NCBI RefSeq assembly: GCF_004348515.1
Contig: NZ_SMKH01000050.1
Span: forward strand, 1 to 34,726
Length of the DNA stretch: 34,726 bases
Reading direction: 5' to 3'
Source of the DNA: Actinomadura sp. KC345
GTDB lineage: Bacteria; Actinomycetota; Actinomycetes; Streptosporangiales; Streptosporangiaceae
Shown here: positions 22,631-30,440 of the stretch, one piece after another
How the letters are laid out: the number at the start of each line of letters is the position of its first letter
How positions within the stretch are numbered: position 1 is the stretch's first letter
The notes under the pieces: model-generated
Databases searched by the model: none
What the model was told of the DNA's origin: nothing
The model's input: only the letters and a program-made list of their open reading frames with translations
Program-made: the position numbers and the translations under genes

Positions 22631-24435
22631 GGCAGGTCCATCCTTACCGTCGTGCCCCGCCCGGGGCCGCCGCCGACTTCCACGTCACCGCGCAGTGCCC
22701 GGATCCGGCCGGTGAGCCCGGCCAGGTCGGCGGCGGGGTCGGCGGCGGGGTCGGCGGGGCCGGAACCGTCGTCGCCGACCTCCGCGACCAGCCGCCCGTC
22801 CTCCGCGCCGACCCGCACGAACACCTCGGTCGCACGCGCGCGGTCGACAGCGTACGACAAGGTCTCGCAGAGCACGGAGTAAAGCGTGGACTCGATCTCC
22901 CGGGAGAACCGCCGCGGGGTGACGTCCAGCTTGACGCGGACGCCGATCCGCTCGGCGACGACCTCCAGCGCCGGGCCCAGGCCGTCCTGGACGAGCAGCG
23001 CCGGCTGGACCTCGCGGGCCAGCGCGCGCAGTTCGGCCAGCGCCTCCACCAGCTCGGCGCGGCAGGTCCGGGCGTGCTCCTTCACCGCGGGGTCGCCGGT
23101 CACCGCCTCCAGCGTCCCGAGCATCGCGCCGAGCGCCAGCAGCCGCTGCTGGGCGCCGTCGTGCAGGTCGCGGGCGAGCCGCTCGCGCTCGACGGTCTCG
23201 GCGCGCAGGAGGCGGCGGTAGGCGGACCGGACCTGTTCGAGGCCCGCGTGCACGCTGGCCTGCAGCCGCGCGGTCTCCAGCGCCCGGCCGCCCGCGAGGA
23301 GGGCGGCGTCGACCAGCGAGCCGTGGTCGCGGAGCGCGCCGCCGAGCTCCACGACGGCGAGCGGGTCCCCGGAGGCGCTGAGGACCCGGCGCCGCCAGCG
23401 TCCCGCGTCCCCCGCCCGCTCACCGGCGGGGCCGTCCGCGTCCACGCCGGGATCGACGTCGGCGGGACGGCCCTCGGTGTCGACGTAGCCGCCCTCCATC
23501 GGCGCCCAGAACCACAGTTCCAGCGCCGGGTCGTGCAGGACGTCCCGCAGGGCGTCGCGGACCCGCTCCACGGACACCGGCGAGGTGAGCCGCAGCATCC
23601 GCCCGGCGACGGTCAGCTCGCTGATGCGGACCCGCAGCCCGGACGCCAGCAGCGTCAGCGGCACGAGGACGACGACCGCGCCCTGGATTACGTACACCTG
23701 GAGCAGGTCGTCCAGGCTGATCGACGGCTCCATGATCGGCCTCTGCGTCACCGCGGCGGAGATCCCGACGAACGCCAGCGCGGCGGTCACCGGGAGGGTG
23801 AGCAGGCGCCGCAGCCGGCCCATCCGGGGAAGCCGGAGCAGCAGCACGACGGCGAACGACAGGGCGAGAAAGAGGTACAGCAGCGCGGAGACCCGCAGGA
23901 CGGCCTCGAACAGGCCGAGGTCGGGATACGGCGCGGGCCACCAGACCGACTCGCCGCGGAACGCGGCCCACTGCGGCTCGGAGGTCATCCACAGCGCCGT
24001 CGGGCAGCCGAGGAGGATCGCGCACGCCATGACCGTCCAGATCCGGTCGGCGAGGTACTCCAGCCGCCCGCTCGGGTACAGCAGGACGCCCACGGCGAGC
24101 GCGAGGTAGAACTCGGCCTGCGCGTAGGGCGACATCATCGGCCCGATGCCGGCGTCCCAGCTCGCCGCCCAGTTGGCCGCCCAGCAGACCGACGCGGTCA
24201 GGAACAGCAGGCCGGTGCGCCGCGTCCGCCCGCCCGTCGCGAGCAGGACGCCCACCACGGCTATCGCGGCGCAGCTCGCCAGCGTGATCGCGGCCGCGCC
24301 CGGGTGCCCCCGCCAGTACGGCCAGCCCGCGACGAGCGCCAGCCCCGCCACCGCGAGCCCGGCGGCGAGGGCGCGCCTCGTCTCCGCGCCGAACCACGGC
24401 GGCGTCCTGCGCCTCCGCGGGGCGGATATCACCAC
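22621..24435 (-). CDS. Membrane histidine kinase with degenerate ATP-binding boxes
   Basis: A 604-residue HisKA_3 kinase. Several membrane segments occupy residues about 25-265, then comes a linker with GGYVDTEGRPAD, then the DHp helix ERERLARDLHDGAQQRL with phospho-acceptor His425 (CAC at 23163-23161). In the ATP-binding domain the N-box reads CETLSYAVDRA, so Tyr528 replaces the essential Asn, and the G2 box reads ADLAGL in place of GGLAGL, next to a short ADPA repeat. DDGSG is kept. I prefer the GTG at 24435 because GGAGAGG is well spaced and the N-terminus then matches the paralog; an ATG at 24450 is also possible. It probably needs another ATP-binding domain to be phosphorylated. Confidence 0.88.
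   Translation of the reverse strand: MVISAPRRRRTPPWFGAETRRALAAGLAVAGLALVAGWPYWRGHPGAAAITLASCAAIAVVGVLLATGGRTRRTGLLFLTASVCWAANWAASWDAGIGPMMSPYAQAEFYLALAVGVLLYPSGRLEYLADRIWTVMACAILLGCPTALWMTSEPQWAAFRGESVWWPAPYPDLGLFEAVLRVSALLYLFLALSFAVVLLLRLPRMGRLRRLLTLPVTAALAFVGISAAVTQRPIMEPSISLDDLLQVYVIQGAVVVLVPLTLLASGLRVRISELTVAGRMLRLTSPVSVERVRDALRDVLHDPALELWFWAPMEGGYVDTEGRPADVDPGVDADGPAGERAGDAGRWRRRVLSASGDPLAVVELGGALRDHGSLVDAALLAGGRALETARLQASVHAGLEQVRSAYRRLLRAETVERERLARDLHDGAQQRLLALGAMLGTLEAVTGDPAVKEHARTCRAELVEALAELRALAREVQPALLVQDGLGPALEVVAERIGVRVKLDVTPRRFSREIESTLYSVLCETLSYAVDRARATEVFVRVGAEDGRLVAEVGDDGSGPADPAADPAADLAGLTGRIRALRGDVEVGGGPGRGTTVRMDLPCE
22726..22758. repeat. 12-bp tandem repeat inside the kinase gene
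   Basis: GTCGGCGGCGGG occurs twice in full (22726-22737, 22738-22749) with a partial third copy. On the coding strand it gives the ADPAADPA stretch in the ATP lid of the kinase, where the G2 glycines are expected. It looks like a slippage expansion that altered the box. Confidence 0.8.
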
Positions 24436-24736
24436 GACCACCCTCTCCATGCTCGGACCCGCGGCCGTGTCCTGCCACCGGAAACCCACGGGCCCGGTCC
24501 CCGTGCTTTCCCGGGCGCGCCGCCGCCGGGCGCCCGGGGCTGCGCGCACCCGGGCCCTTTTCCGGCGAAAATTGATTGACGCTATCGGGGAAACCCCGGG
24601 ATCGCCACCGGGATCACCTGGATTGCCGGATGAATGTCGTACTGCTCGGGTTACGAGGGCATCCGGGCGGACTCCTACGTCCCGCTCGCTCCCCCCGCGG
24701 CGCCCGGCCTGGCCGCCAGGAGGCGGTGGCCGCCGG
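24436..24736. other. 301-base spacer upstream of the kinase operon
   Basis: No gene is visible. It should hold the promoter of the kinase-regulator genes (minus) and the 3' end of the methyltransferase transcript. The only AT-rich patch is 24566-24584. A hairpin CGGGG-AAA-CCCCG lies at 24586-24598. I cannot assign -35/-10 boxes with confidence. Confidence 0.5.
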
Positions 24737-25552
24737 TCAGGCGGGCCGTCTGACCCGGCCGACTCCGGCCAGCGTGAAGGTGCGCTCCGGGCTCGGGACG
24801 TGCGGGCGGGAGGCGTCGGGGCGCCACTGCGGCGTGTAGGTCAGGCCGGGTTCGAGGAGGTCGAAGCACCCGACGATGTCGAGGAGCTTCGCGCGGCTCC
24901 GGCCCCAGAAGTGGCCGGTGGTCCGCTTGAACACGTTGCCGACGTCGCCGCCCGACTCGGGTTCGGGGTCCTGCGTGATGTGCGTGAAGACCAGGTGGCT
25001 GCCCGGCGGCAGCGCGTCGTGCAGGCGGCGGACGGCGGCGGCCGCCTCGGCGTCGTCGTCGATGAAGTGCAGCACCCGGTCCAGGACGCACGCCACCGGC
25101 CGCTCGAAGTCGATGAAGGCGCGGACCTCGGGGTCGGCGGTCACGGCATCGGGGCGCCGAGGGTCGCACCGCACGGCGGCCGTGCGCGGCGTCCCGGCGA
25201 GCAGGGCCCGCGCGTGCGCCAGCACCACGGGGTCGCCGTCGGCGAACACCACGGCCGCGTCCGGCGCGACCTCGGCGGCGACCTCGTGGACGTTCCCGCT
25301 CGCGGGGAGCTTGCTGCCGATGTCGATGAACTGCCGGACACCCTCGCGGGCGAGGAAGCGCACCGCGCGGCCGACGAAGGCGTGGTTCTCGCGTGCCGCC
25401 ATCCGCGCCTCGGGAATGACCTCCATCAGCTGTTCGGCGACTTCGCGGTCGGCGGCGTAGTTGTCCTTGCCGCCGAGCAGATAGTCGTAGATCCGAGCCG
25501 TGTTGGGCGTCGTCAGATCGACGTCGGCGGGCGACCACCCCTCATCAGCCAT
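24737..25552 (-). CDS. SAM-dependent methyltransferase, DUF574 (Methyltransf_19)
   Basis: A 271-residue protein of the actinomycete-specific DUF574 family, which has a class I methyltransferase fold; the substrates are not known. Family marks are DLTTPNTARIYDYLLGGKDNYAADRE (start of the domain), ENHAFVGRAVRFLAREGVRQFIDIGSKLP with the SAM-binding region, VFADGDPVVLAHARALL, and the acidic DRVLHFIDDD. The ATG at 25552 has GGAGGAG upstream; an ATG at 25585 lacks one. It lies 75 bases downstream of dinB on the same strand, with no sign of a functional link. Such genes occur in many copies in actinomycete genomes. Confidence 0.92.
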   Translation of the reverse strand: MADEGWSPADVDLTTPNTARIYDYLLGGKDNYAADREVAEQLMEVIPEARMAARENHAFVGRAVRFLAREGVRQFIDIGSKLPASGNVHEVAAEVAPDAAVVFADGDPVVLAHARALLAGTPRTAAVRCDPRRPDAVTADPEVRAFIDFERPVACVLDRVLHFIDDDAEAAAAVRRLHDALPPGSHLVFTHITQDPEPESGGDVGNVFKRTTGHFWGRSRAKLLDIVGCFDLLEPGLTYTPQWRPDASRPHVPSPERTFTLAGVGRVRRPA

Positions 25553-25627
25553 CGCGGCACCACTCCTCCCCGGGAGGGGGATCATCTCATGGAGCGCGAG
25601 TCGCCGGCATCCGGCAGGTCGCCGGGC

Positions 25628-26809
25628 TCAGTCGGGGAGCATCGGGACGGACGTCCCCTGGTCGCGGCCCAGCAGCACGGCGCGGGTGATCGCCGACGAG
25701 CCGAAGCGGCCGCGGACACCGTCGACGGCGGCGTCCACCTCCATGCCCTGGTCGAACGGGAGCGCGAGCTGGACGGCCCGGTCGTCGTGCAGGTTGCCGA
25801 GCGAGACGCCGATGAGCGTGATGCCGCGGCTCTCGATCGCCGGCGCCGCCGCCGCGAGCAGGTTCCTCGCCGCGGCCAGCAGCAGCGGTGTCTCGGCGGT
25901 GGCCTGCGGCAGCGTGTGCGAGCGCGTGGCCCGCGCGAAGTCGCCGAACCGGAGGCGGAGCGTGACCGTCCGGCACACCCGCCCGGCCGCGCGCAGTCTG
26001 CCGCCGAGACGGTCGACCAGGCCGACGAGCATCGCGTCCAGTTCCCCGGGCGACCGCCCGCGGCGTCCCAGCGCCCGCTGGGCGCCCATCGAGCGCCGCC
26101 GGACACCGGTGCGCACGGGGCGCGGGTCGCGGTTGCGCGCGAGGGCGTGCAGGTGGCGGCCGGCGCCGGAGCCGAGCAGCGACACCAGCGCGGCCTCCGG
26201 CATGTCCGCCACGTCCCCGACCGTCGTGACGCCGTACCCGGCGAGCTTGGCGGCCGTCGCGCGGCCGACCCCCCACAACCGGCGCACCGGGAGCGGACGC
26301 AGGAACTCCAGCTCGCCGTCCGGCGGCACCACCAGGAGGCCGTCGGGCTTGGCGACCCCGCTGGCGACCTTGGCGAGGAACTTGGTGCGCGCCACCCCGA
26401 CCGTGATCGGCAGCCCGACCTCCTCGGCGATGTCCCGCCGCAGCCGCACGGCGACGTCCGCCGGCGGCCGCCGCAGGCCGTCCGCGTCGAGGAACGCCTC
26501 GTCGATCGACAGCCCCTCCACCAGCGGCGTCGTGGCACGGAAGACGGCGAACACCGCCTTGCTCGCCTCGGTGTAGGCGCCCATGCGGGGCCGGACCACG
26601 ATCGCCCGCGGGCACAGCCGCCGCGCCTGCCCGCCGCTCATCGCGGTCCGGACGCCGAAGGCCTTGGCCTCGTAGCTGGCCGCCAGCACCACGCCTCCCC
26701 CGACGATCACCGGCCGTCCCCGCAGTGCGGGATCGTCGCGCTGCTCGACCGACGCGTAGAACGCGTCCAGATCGGCGTGCAGGATCGTGGCGCTACCGGA
26801 CACGAACAT
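25628..26809 (-). CDS. dinB: DNA polymerase IV (Y-family)
   Basis: A 393-residue translesion polymerase. The palm residues are in ILHADLDAFYASVEQ (9-23) and SIDEAFLD, with YEAKAFGVRTAMSG in the fingers, a thumb HhH region RLWGVGRATAAKLAGYGV and a little-finger domain. The beta-clamp-binding motif QLALPF lies near the C-terminus. The ATG at 26809 is inside a LexA box (26803-26816) and has no Shine-Dalgarno, so the message is probably leaderless, or translation begins at the GTG two codons later. The sequence upstream in frame shows no polymerase similarity. Expression should rise on DNA damage. Confidence 0.93.
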   Translation of the reverse strand: MFVSGSATILHADLDAFYASVEQRDDPALRGRPVIVGGGVVLAASYEAKAFGVRTAMSGGQARRLCPRAIVVRPRMGAYTEASKAVFAVFRATTPLVEGLSIDEAFLDADGLRRPPADVAVRLRRDIAEEVGLPITVGVARTKFLAKVASGVAKPDGLLVVPPDGELEFLRPLPVRRLWGVGRATAAKLAGYGVTTVGDVADMPEAALVSLLGSGAGRHLHALARNRDPRPVRTGVRRRSMGAQRALGRRGRSPGELDAMLVGLVDRLGGRLRAAGRVCRTVTLRLRFGDFARATRSHTLPQATAETPLLLAAARNLLAAAAPAIESRGITLIGVSLGNLHDDRAVQLALPFDQGMEVDAAVDGVRGRFGSSAITRAVLLGRDQGTSVPMLPD

Positions 26810-26816
26810 ATGTTCG
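26803..26816. promoter_or_regulatory. LexA (SOS) box at dinB start
   Basis: CGAAC-ATAT-GTTCG is a perfect palindrome with the actinobacterial/Bacillus LexA core CGAAC-N4-GTTCG. It overlaps the dinB start codon. Confidence 0.85.
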
Positions 26817-27007
26817 CATGATTCACCGGCGGCCGCCGGGCCGGGCACGGGCTGGAGCGCCCGCCCGGATGGATCCCGGCGGCCTGGTGTGTTCCCCGGC
26901 TGTGTGGGACCGGGGTCACCCCGTGAAGACCCCTCCCGCGGCCGCGCTGGGGGCAACGGGCGCCGAACCGCGGGCGGGACGGGGATCCGACCATAACGCG
27001 CAGGCTT

Positions 27008-27024
27008 GATCACGTGAAGTGATC
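27008..27024 (-). terminator. Inverted repeat downstream of the sugar permease operon
   Basis: GATCAC-GTGAA-GTGATC has perfect 6-bp arms and lies 52 bases past the last permease stop, before the dinB control region. It could be a weak terminator or a protein site. Confidence 0.3.
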
Positions 27025-27075
27025 GGGGGTCGACGGTCGTTCCCGGTGCCGCTCAGGGCCGGAGGCCACCGCCCC

Positions 27076-27906
27076 TCAGCCCTTGGTCGCGCCCGCGGTG
27101 AGACCCCCGATCAGCTGGCGTTCGGCCACGGCGTAGAAGGCGATGGCGGGGATCATCGCCAGCACGATGTAGGCCATGACGAGCGCGTAGTCCGTCGAGT
27201 ACTGCCCCTGGAACTGCTGGATGCCGACGGGGATCGTGTGCCACTTCTCGTCGGCGAGCACCAGCAGCGGCAGGAAGAAGTTGTTCCAGCTCGTCACGAT
27301 CGCCAGGACCGAGACAGTGCCGATGGCGGGTCGCGCCATCGGCAGCAGGATGCGCCAGAAGAAGCCGAACCGGGTACAGCCGTCCATGATGGCGGCCTCC
27401 TCCAGCTCCGCGGGGATCGTCCGGAAGAAGGAGCGGAGGATGATGATCGTGATCGGCAGCGCGAACGCGGCCTGCGGCAGGATCACGCCGAGCGGGTTGT
27501 CCAGCAGCCCGAACTGGCGCAGCAGGACGAACAGCGGCAGCACCGCCACCGCCGGCGGGAACATCAGGCCCGCCGCGAACGCCGTGAAGAAGACCTCGCG
27601 TCCCCGGAAGGCGTAGCGGGCGAACGCGAACGCCGCCATCGCCGACACCGCGACGGTGATCAGCGTGGTGGCGACCGCGATCAGCACGCTGTTGAAGATC
27701 TGCCTCCAGAAGGCGCCCGACGACAGGATGCCGGTGTAGTTGGAGAACTTCCAAGGGTCCGGCAGCCCGAGGGGGTTGGTGGTGAGGGCGCCTGTGGTCT
27801 TGAGGCCGGCCATCACCGCGTACAGCAGCGGGACGACGATGAACGCGCCGAGCACCCACACCAGGGTGTGCCGCGACAGGCTCCGCGCGACCGCCGCGCG
27901 GCTCAT
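27076..27906 (-). CDS. Sugar ABC transporter permease (MalG type)
   Basis: A 276-residue inner-membrane subunit of a carbohydrate-uptake-1 importer with about six helices. The EAA loop that docks the ATPase is ELEEAAIMDGCTRFGFFWRILLPMARP, split around residue 190; the N-terminus is short, as in MalG proteins. The ATG overlaps the stop of the first permease as ATGA. It is the third and last gene of the binding protein-permease-permease operon. No ATPase follows; in actinomycetes such systems usually share MsiK, so that is the likely motor. Confidence 0.95.
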   Translation of the reverse strand: MSRAAVARSLSRHTLVWVLGAFIVVPLLYAVMAGLKTTGALTTNPLGLPDPWKFSNYTGILSSGAFWRQIFNSVLIAVATTLITVAVSAMAAFAFARYAFRGREVFFTAFAAGLMFPPAVAVLPLFVLLRQFGLLDNPLGVILPQAAFALPITIIILRSFFRTIPAELEEAAIMDGCTRFGFFWRILLPMARPAIGTVSVLAIVTSWNNFFLPLLVLADEKWHTIPVGIQQFQGQYSTDYALVMAYIVLAMIPAIAFYAVAERQLIGGLTAGATKG

Positions 27907-28895
27907 CGGCGGCCTCCCGCGGAAGTGACCGCGCCCTGCAGGTCGCGGCGCAGCGCGAAGCGCTGGTACAGCAGGGAGAAGACCATGCTGATGAGGAACA
28001 TGGCCACGCTGACCGCGCTCGCGTAGCCCATCTGGTACCGCTTGAAGCCGAACTCGTACATGGTGACGGCCATCGTCTCCGTAGCATGCGTCGGCCCGCC
28101 CGTCGTGGTGACCCACACGAGGTCGAAGAGCTGGATCGAGCCGATGACGGACAGGAACACGCTGATCCGCAGGGTCGGTGCCAGCAGCGGCAGCGTGACG
28201 CTGCGGAACCGCCGCCACGGGCCCGCGCCGTCGATGGACGCGGCCTCCAGGATCTCGCCCGGGATGCTCTGGAGCCCGGCGAGGTAGATCATCATGTGGA
28301 AGCCGAAGTACTTCCACGTCATGACGGCGATCAGGGTGGGCAGCGCGGTGTCGGGGTCGGAGAACCACTTTCCGGCGAGCCCGCCGAGCACCGGCAGGTC
28401 CTCGACGAGGGTGTCGGCGAGCCCGCTCTCCGGCAGGAAGATGATGCCGAACAGGACACCGGCGATCACTTCGGACAGGATGTAGGGCGCGAAGAAGACC
28501 GCCCTGTAGACCGCGCGGCCGCGCATCCTCTGGTTGAGCAGGACGGCGGTGCCGAGGGCGAGCGGCAGCTGGACGGCCAGCGACAGGACGACCAGCAGGA
28601 GGCCGCGCCACAGGTCGCCCCGGAAGACCTCGTCGCCGGCCAGGTTCCGGTAGTTGTCGAGACCGATGAACTCGTCGGGGAAGCCGAAGCCGCCCCACTT
28701 GAAGAAGCTGGTGAAGAACGCGACGAGGATCGGGGTCAGGACGAAGCAGGAGAACAGCAGCAGTGCCGGCGTGAGGAACCAGAAGCTCGCCAGCCAGCCG
28801 CGCAGCCTCCTTCCCGCCGTCGCCTCGGGGCCCCGCTTACGCGGGGCCCGTTCGGCGTGCCGCGGCCGGTCGTCGGTCGTGGCGGACAGGGTCAT
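27903..28895 (-). CDS. Sugar ABC transporter permease (MalF type)
   Basis: A 330-residue permease. A charged N-terminal tail of about 30 residues precedes the first helix (LASFWFLTPALLLFSCFVLTP, split at residue 45), and the EAA loop is EILEAASIDGAGPWRRFRSVTLP. The ATG overlaps the binding-protein stop as ATGA, and the stop overlaps the next permease. Codons 16-23 form a perfect 9-bp inverted repeat in the message (28828-28849). Together with its partner it forms the channel for the sugar delivered by the lipoprotein. Confidence 0.95.
   Translation of the reverse strand: MTLSATTDDRPRHAERAPRKRGPEATAGRRLRGWLASFWFLTPALLLFSCFVLTPILVAFFTSFFKWGGFGFPDEFIGLDNYRNLAGDEVFRGDLWRGLLLVVLSLAVQLPLALGTAVLLNQRMRGRAVYRAVFFAPYILSEVIAGVLFGIIFLPESGLADTLVEDLPVLGGLAGKWFSDPDTALPTLIAVMTWKYFGFHMMIYLAGLQSIPGEILEAASIDGAGPWRRFRSVTLPLLAPTLRISVFLSVIGSIQLFDLVWVTTTGGPTHATETMAVTMYEFGFKRYQMGYASAVSVAMFLISMVFSLLYQRFALRRDLQGAVTSAGGRR
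28828..28849 (-). repeat. Perfect 9-bp hairpin in the permease 5' coding region
   Basis: GGGCCCCGC and GCGGGGCCC flank a four-base loop, all inside the permease gene about 46 bases after its start codon. A stem of this strength can slow translation or serve as an RNase or attenuation point. Confidence 0.7.
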
Positions 28896-30190
28896 TGGCT
28901 CTTGGCCACCTTGGTGACCGACCGCGCGACCTCCTGCGCCGACTTCCTGCCCGCGATGAGCGAGGCGACGCTGTCATTGACCTCCTGGCCGACTGCGGGC
29001 GGGAAAGCCTGGTCCAGGTACAGCTGGAAACCGCTGGAGCCGTTCAGCGCGTCGGCGACCATCTTGCGGTTCTCGTCCTCGATCGCGCTCTCGGCGCCCT
29101 TGAGGACCGGCATGAACGCGCCCGAGGTCACGAGCTGGCGCTCGTTCTGCTCGTTCATGAGGAACGTCAGGAAGTCCAGTGCCTCCGGCGGCGCGTCCTC
29201 GCTGACCGCCATCGCGTTGCCGCCGCCGAACACGTCGGTCACGGCGCCCGGGCCGCCCTCGACGGTCGGGAAGGGGAACCAGCCCAGGTCGTCGCCCAGG
29301 TCGCTGCCGGCGGCGTCCTTCTGGACGGCGGGCGCCCACTGCCCCATCAGCTCCATGCCGGCCTTGCCCGCGCCCATCGTCGCGGCCTGCCCGCCGGGCG
29401 TGTCGTAGCCGGCGTTCTGGTAGCCCTTCTGGAAGGGCTGCAGGTCGGCGAGCTCCTTCAGCTTCTGGCCGGCCTGGACGAACGCGGGGCCGCCGAAGTC
29501 GTTGCCCTGGGCCGCCTGCTCCATCGCGGGCATGCCGCCGATGCGCATCGCCAGGTACGCCCAGTAGTAGTGGCCGGGCCACTTGTCCTTGCCGCCGAGC
29601 GCGATGGGGGTGACGCCGGCGTCCTTGAGCCTGCGGACGGCGTTCATGAACTCGGTCCAGGTCTTCGGCGGGCCTTCGATTCCGGCCTTCTCGAAGTGCT
29701 TCTTGTTGTACCAGAAGCCGACCATGCCCATGTCGTACGGCACCGCGTAGGTCTTGCCGTCGTATTGATAGGCCTTCTTCGAGACGTCGGTCATGGTGCC
29801 GAGCACCGTGGACCCGTCGGAGGTGACGTCCTTGACCAGCCCGGCGTCGATCTGCTGCTTGAGCACGCCTCCGCCCCAGGTCACGTAGATGTCGGGCAGG
29901 TCGCCGGAGGCGACGAGCGCCGTCATCTTCGACTTGAAGGCGTCGTTCTCCAGGCTGGTGGCCTTGATCCGGACGTTCGGGTTCTGCGCCTCGAACGCCT
30001 TGGCGATCTTCGGGAAGAGGCTCTGCGACGGCTCGGTGGTCGCGATGTTCATCCATTCGATCGTGACCTTGCCGCCTGACCCGGAGTCGTCCCCGCCGCA
30101 CGCGGCGAGCATGGGCGCGGCCGTGACCAGCACGGCTCCCGCTGAGACTGCGGTGAGGAACGAACGGCGCGGTAGGTGAGGGATGCCCAT
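28892..30190 (-). CDS. Sugar-binding lipoprotein of the ABC importer (Tat)
   Basis: A 432-residue extracellular solute-binding protein family 1 member. The N-terminus has a twin-arginine motif LPRRSFLTA (6-14), a hydrophobic core and a lipobox LAAC with Cys31, so it is a Tat-exported lipoprotein on the outer face of the membrane. The mature part shows VTIEWMNI, KMTALVASGDLPDIYVTWGG, and AVPYDMGMVGFWYNKKHFEKAGI typical of CUT1 oligosaccharide binders. AGGAGA before the ATG at 30190 fixes the start. It is first in the operon with two permeases, with a strong promoter at 30296-30324 and LacI-type repeats between promoter and gene. A xylo-oligosaccharide ligand is inferred from the glycosidases. 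Confidence 0.94.
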   Translation of the reverse strand: MGIPHLPRRSFLTAVSAGAVLVTAAPMLAACGGDDSGSGGKVTIEWMNIATTEPSQSLFPKIAKAFEAQNPNVRIKATSLENDAFKSKMTALVASGDLPDIYVTWGGGVLKQQIDAGLVKDVTSDGSTVLGTMTDVSKKAYQYDGKTYAVPYDMGMVGFWYNKKHFEKAGIEGPPKTWTEFMNAVRRLKDAGVTPIALGGKDKWPGHYYWAYLAMRIGGMPAMEQAAQGNDFGGPAFVQAGQKLKELADLQPFQKGYQNAGYDTPGGQAATMGAGKAGMELMGQWAPAVQKDAAGSDLGDDLGWFPFPTVEGGPGAVTDVFGGGNAMAVSEDAPPEALDFLTFLMNEQNERQLVTSGAFMPVLKGAESAIEDENRKMVADALNGSSGFQLYLDQAFPPAVGQEVNDSVASLIAGRKSAQEVARSVTKVAKSQ

Positions 30191-30254
30191 GGTGGTCTCC
30201 TGGATCCGGGGGTGGGCGAGGGCCTGGGACGGTGACACGAGGGATCGGTCTCGC

Positions 30255-30277
30255 TCGAAAAGTTTCGAAAGTCTTCG
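30255..30277. promoter_or_regulatory. Overlapping CGAA/TTCG inverted repeats (LacI-type operator)
   Basis: Two overlapping sites, CGAAAAGTTTCG (30256-30267, extended by one base pair each side) and CGAAAGTCTTCG (30266-30277), have CGAA arms and 4-base centres. They lie about 10-35 bases downstream of the predicted transcription start of the binding-protein operon, where a bound repressor would block elongation or promoter escape. Confidence 0.7.
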
Positions 30278-30295
30278 GGGCTCCGTTGCCGAGGA

Positions 30296-30324
30296 ACTCT
30301 AAGAACGCGACCCCTTACGGTCAA
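30296..30324 (-). promoter_or_regulatory. Sigma-70-like promoter of the sugar importer operon
   Basis: On the minus strand TTGACC (30324-30319) and TAGAGT (30301-30296) are spaced by exactly 17 bases. The predicted start near 30289 leaves a leader of about 100 bases that contains the CGAA repeats. Confidence 0.65.
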
Positions 30325-30390
30325 GACCTGAGCGGCTGTTGACCGCAATTAGGTGCGCAAGAGTTACTGATCCAGGGGCTATGAGTCTGC

Positions 30391-30421
30391 GAAACATTGC
30401 GATACTGTTCGCAATCGTTTC
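30391..30421. promoter_or_regulatory. Nested inverted repeat upstream of the LacI gene
   Basis: GAAAC, TTGCGA, a 6-base centre, TCGCAA and GTTTC form two nested pairs of perfect arms, 19 bases before the LacI start. This is the expected place for autoregulation, although the half-sites differ from those at 30255-30277. Confidence 0.6.
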
Positions 30422-30440
30422 CTCGGGGAGGAGAGAAAGC

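Noticed and set aside
24586-24598. CGGGG-AAA-CCCCG hairpin as a terminator of the methyltransferase gene
   Set aside because: It lies about 140 bases past the stop and has only a 5-bp stem; recorded in the spacer entry but not called.
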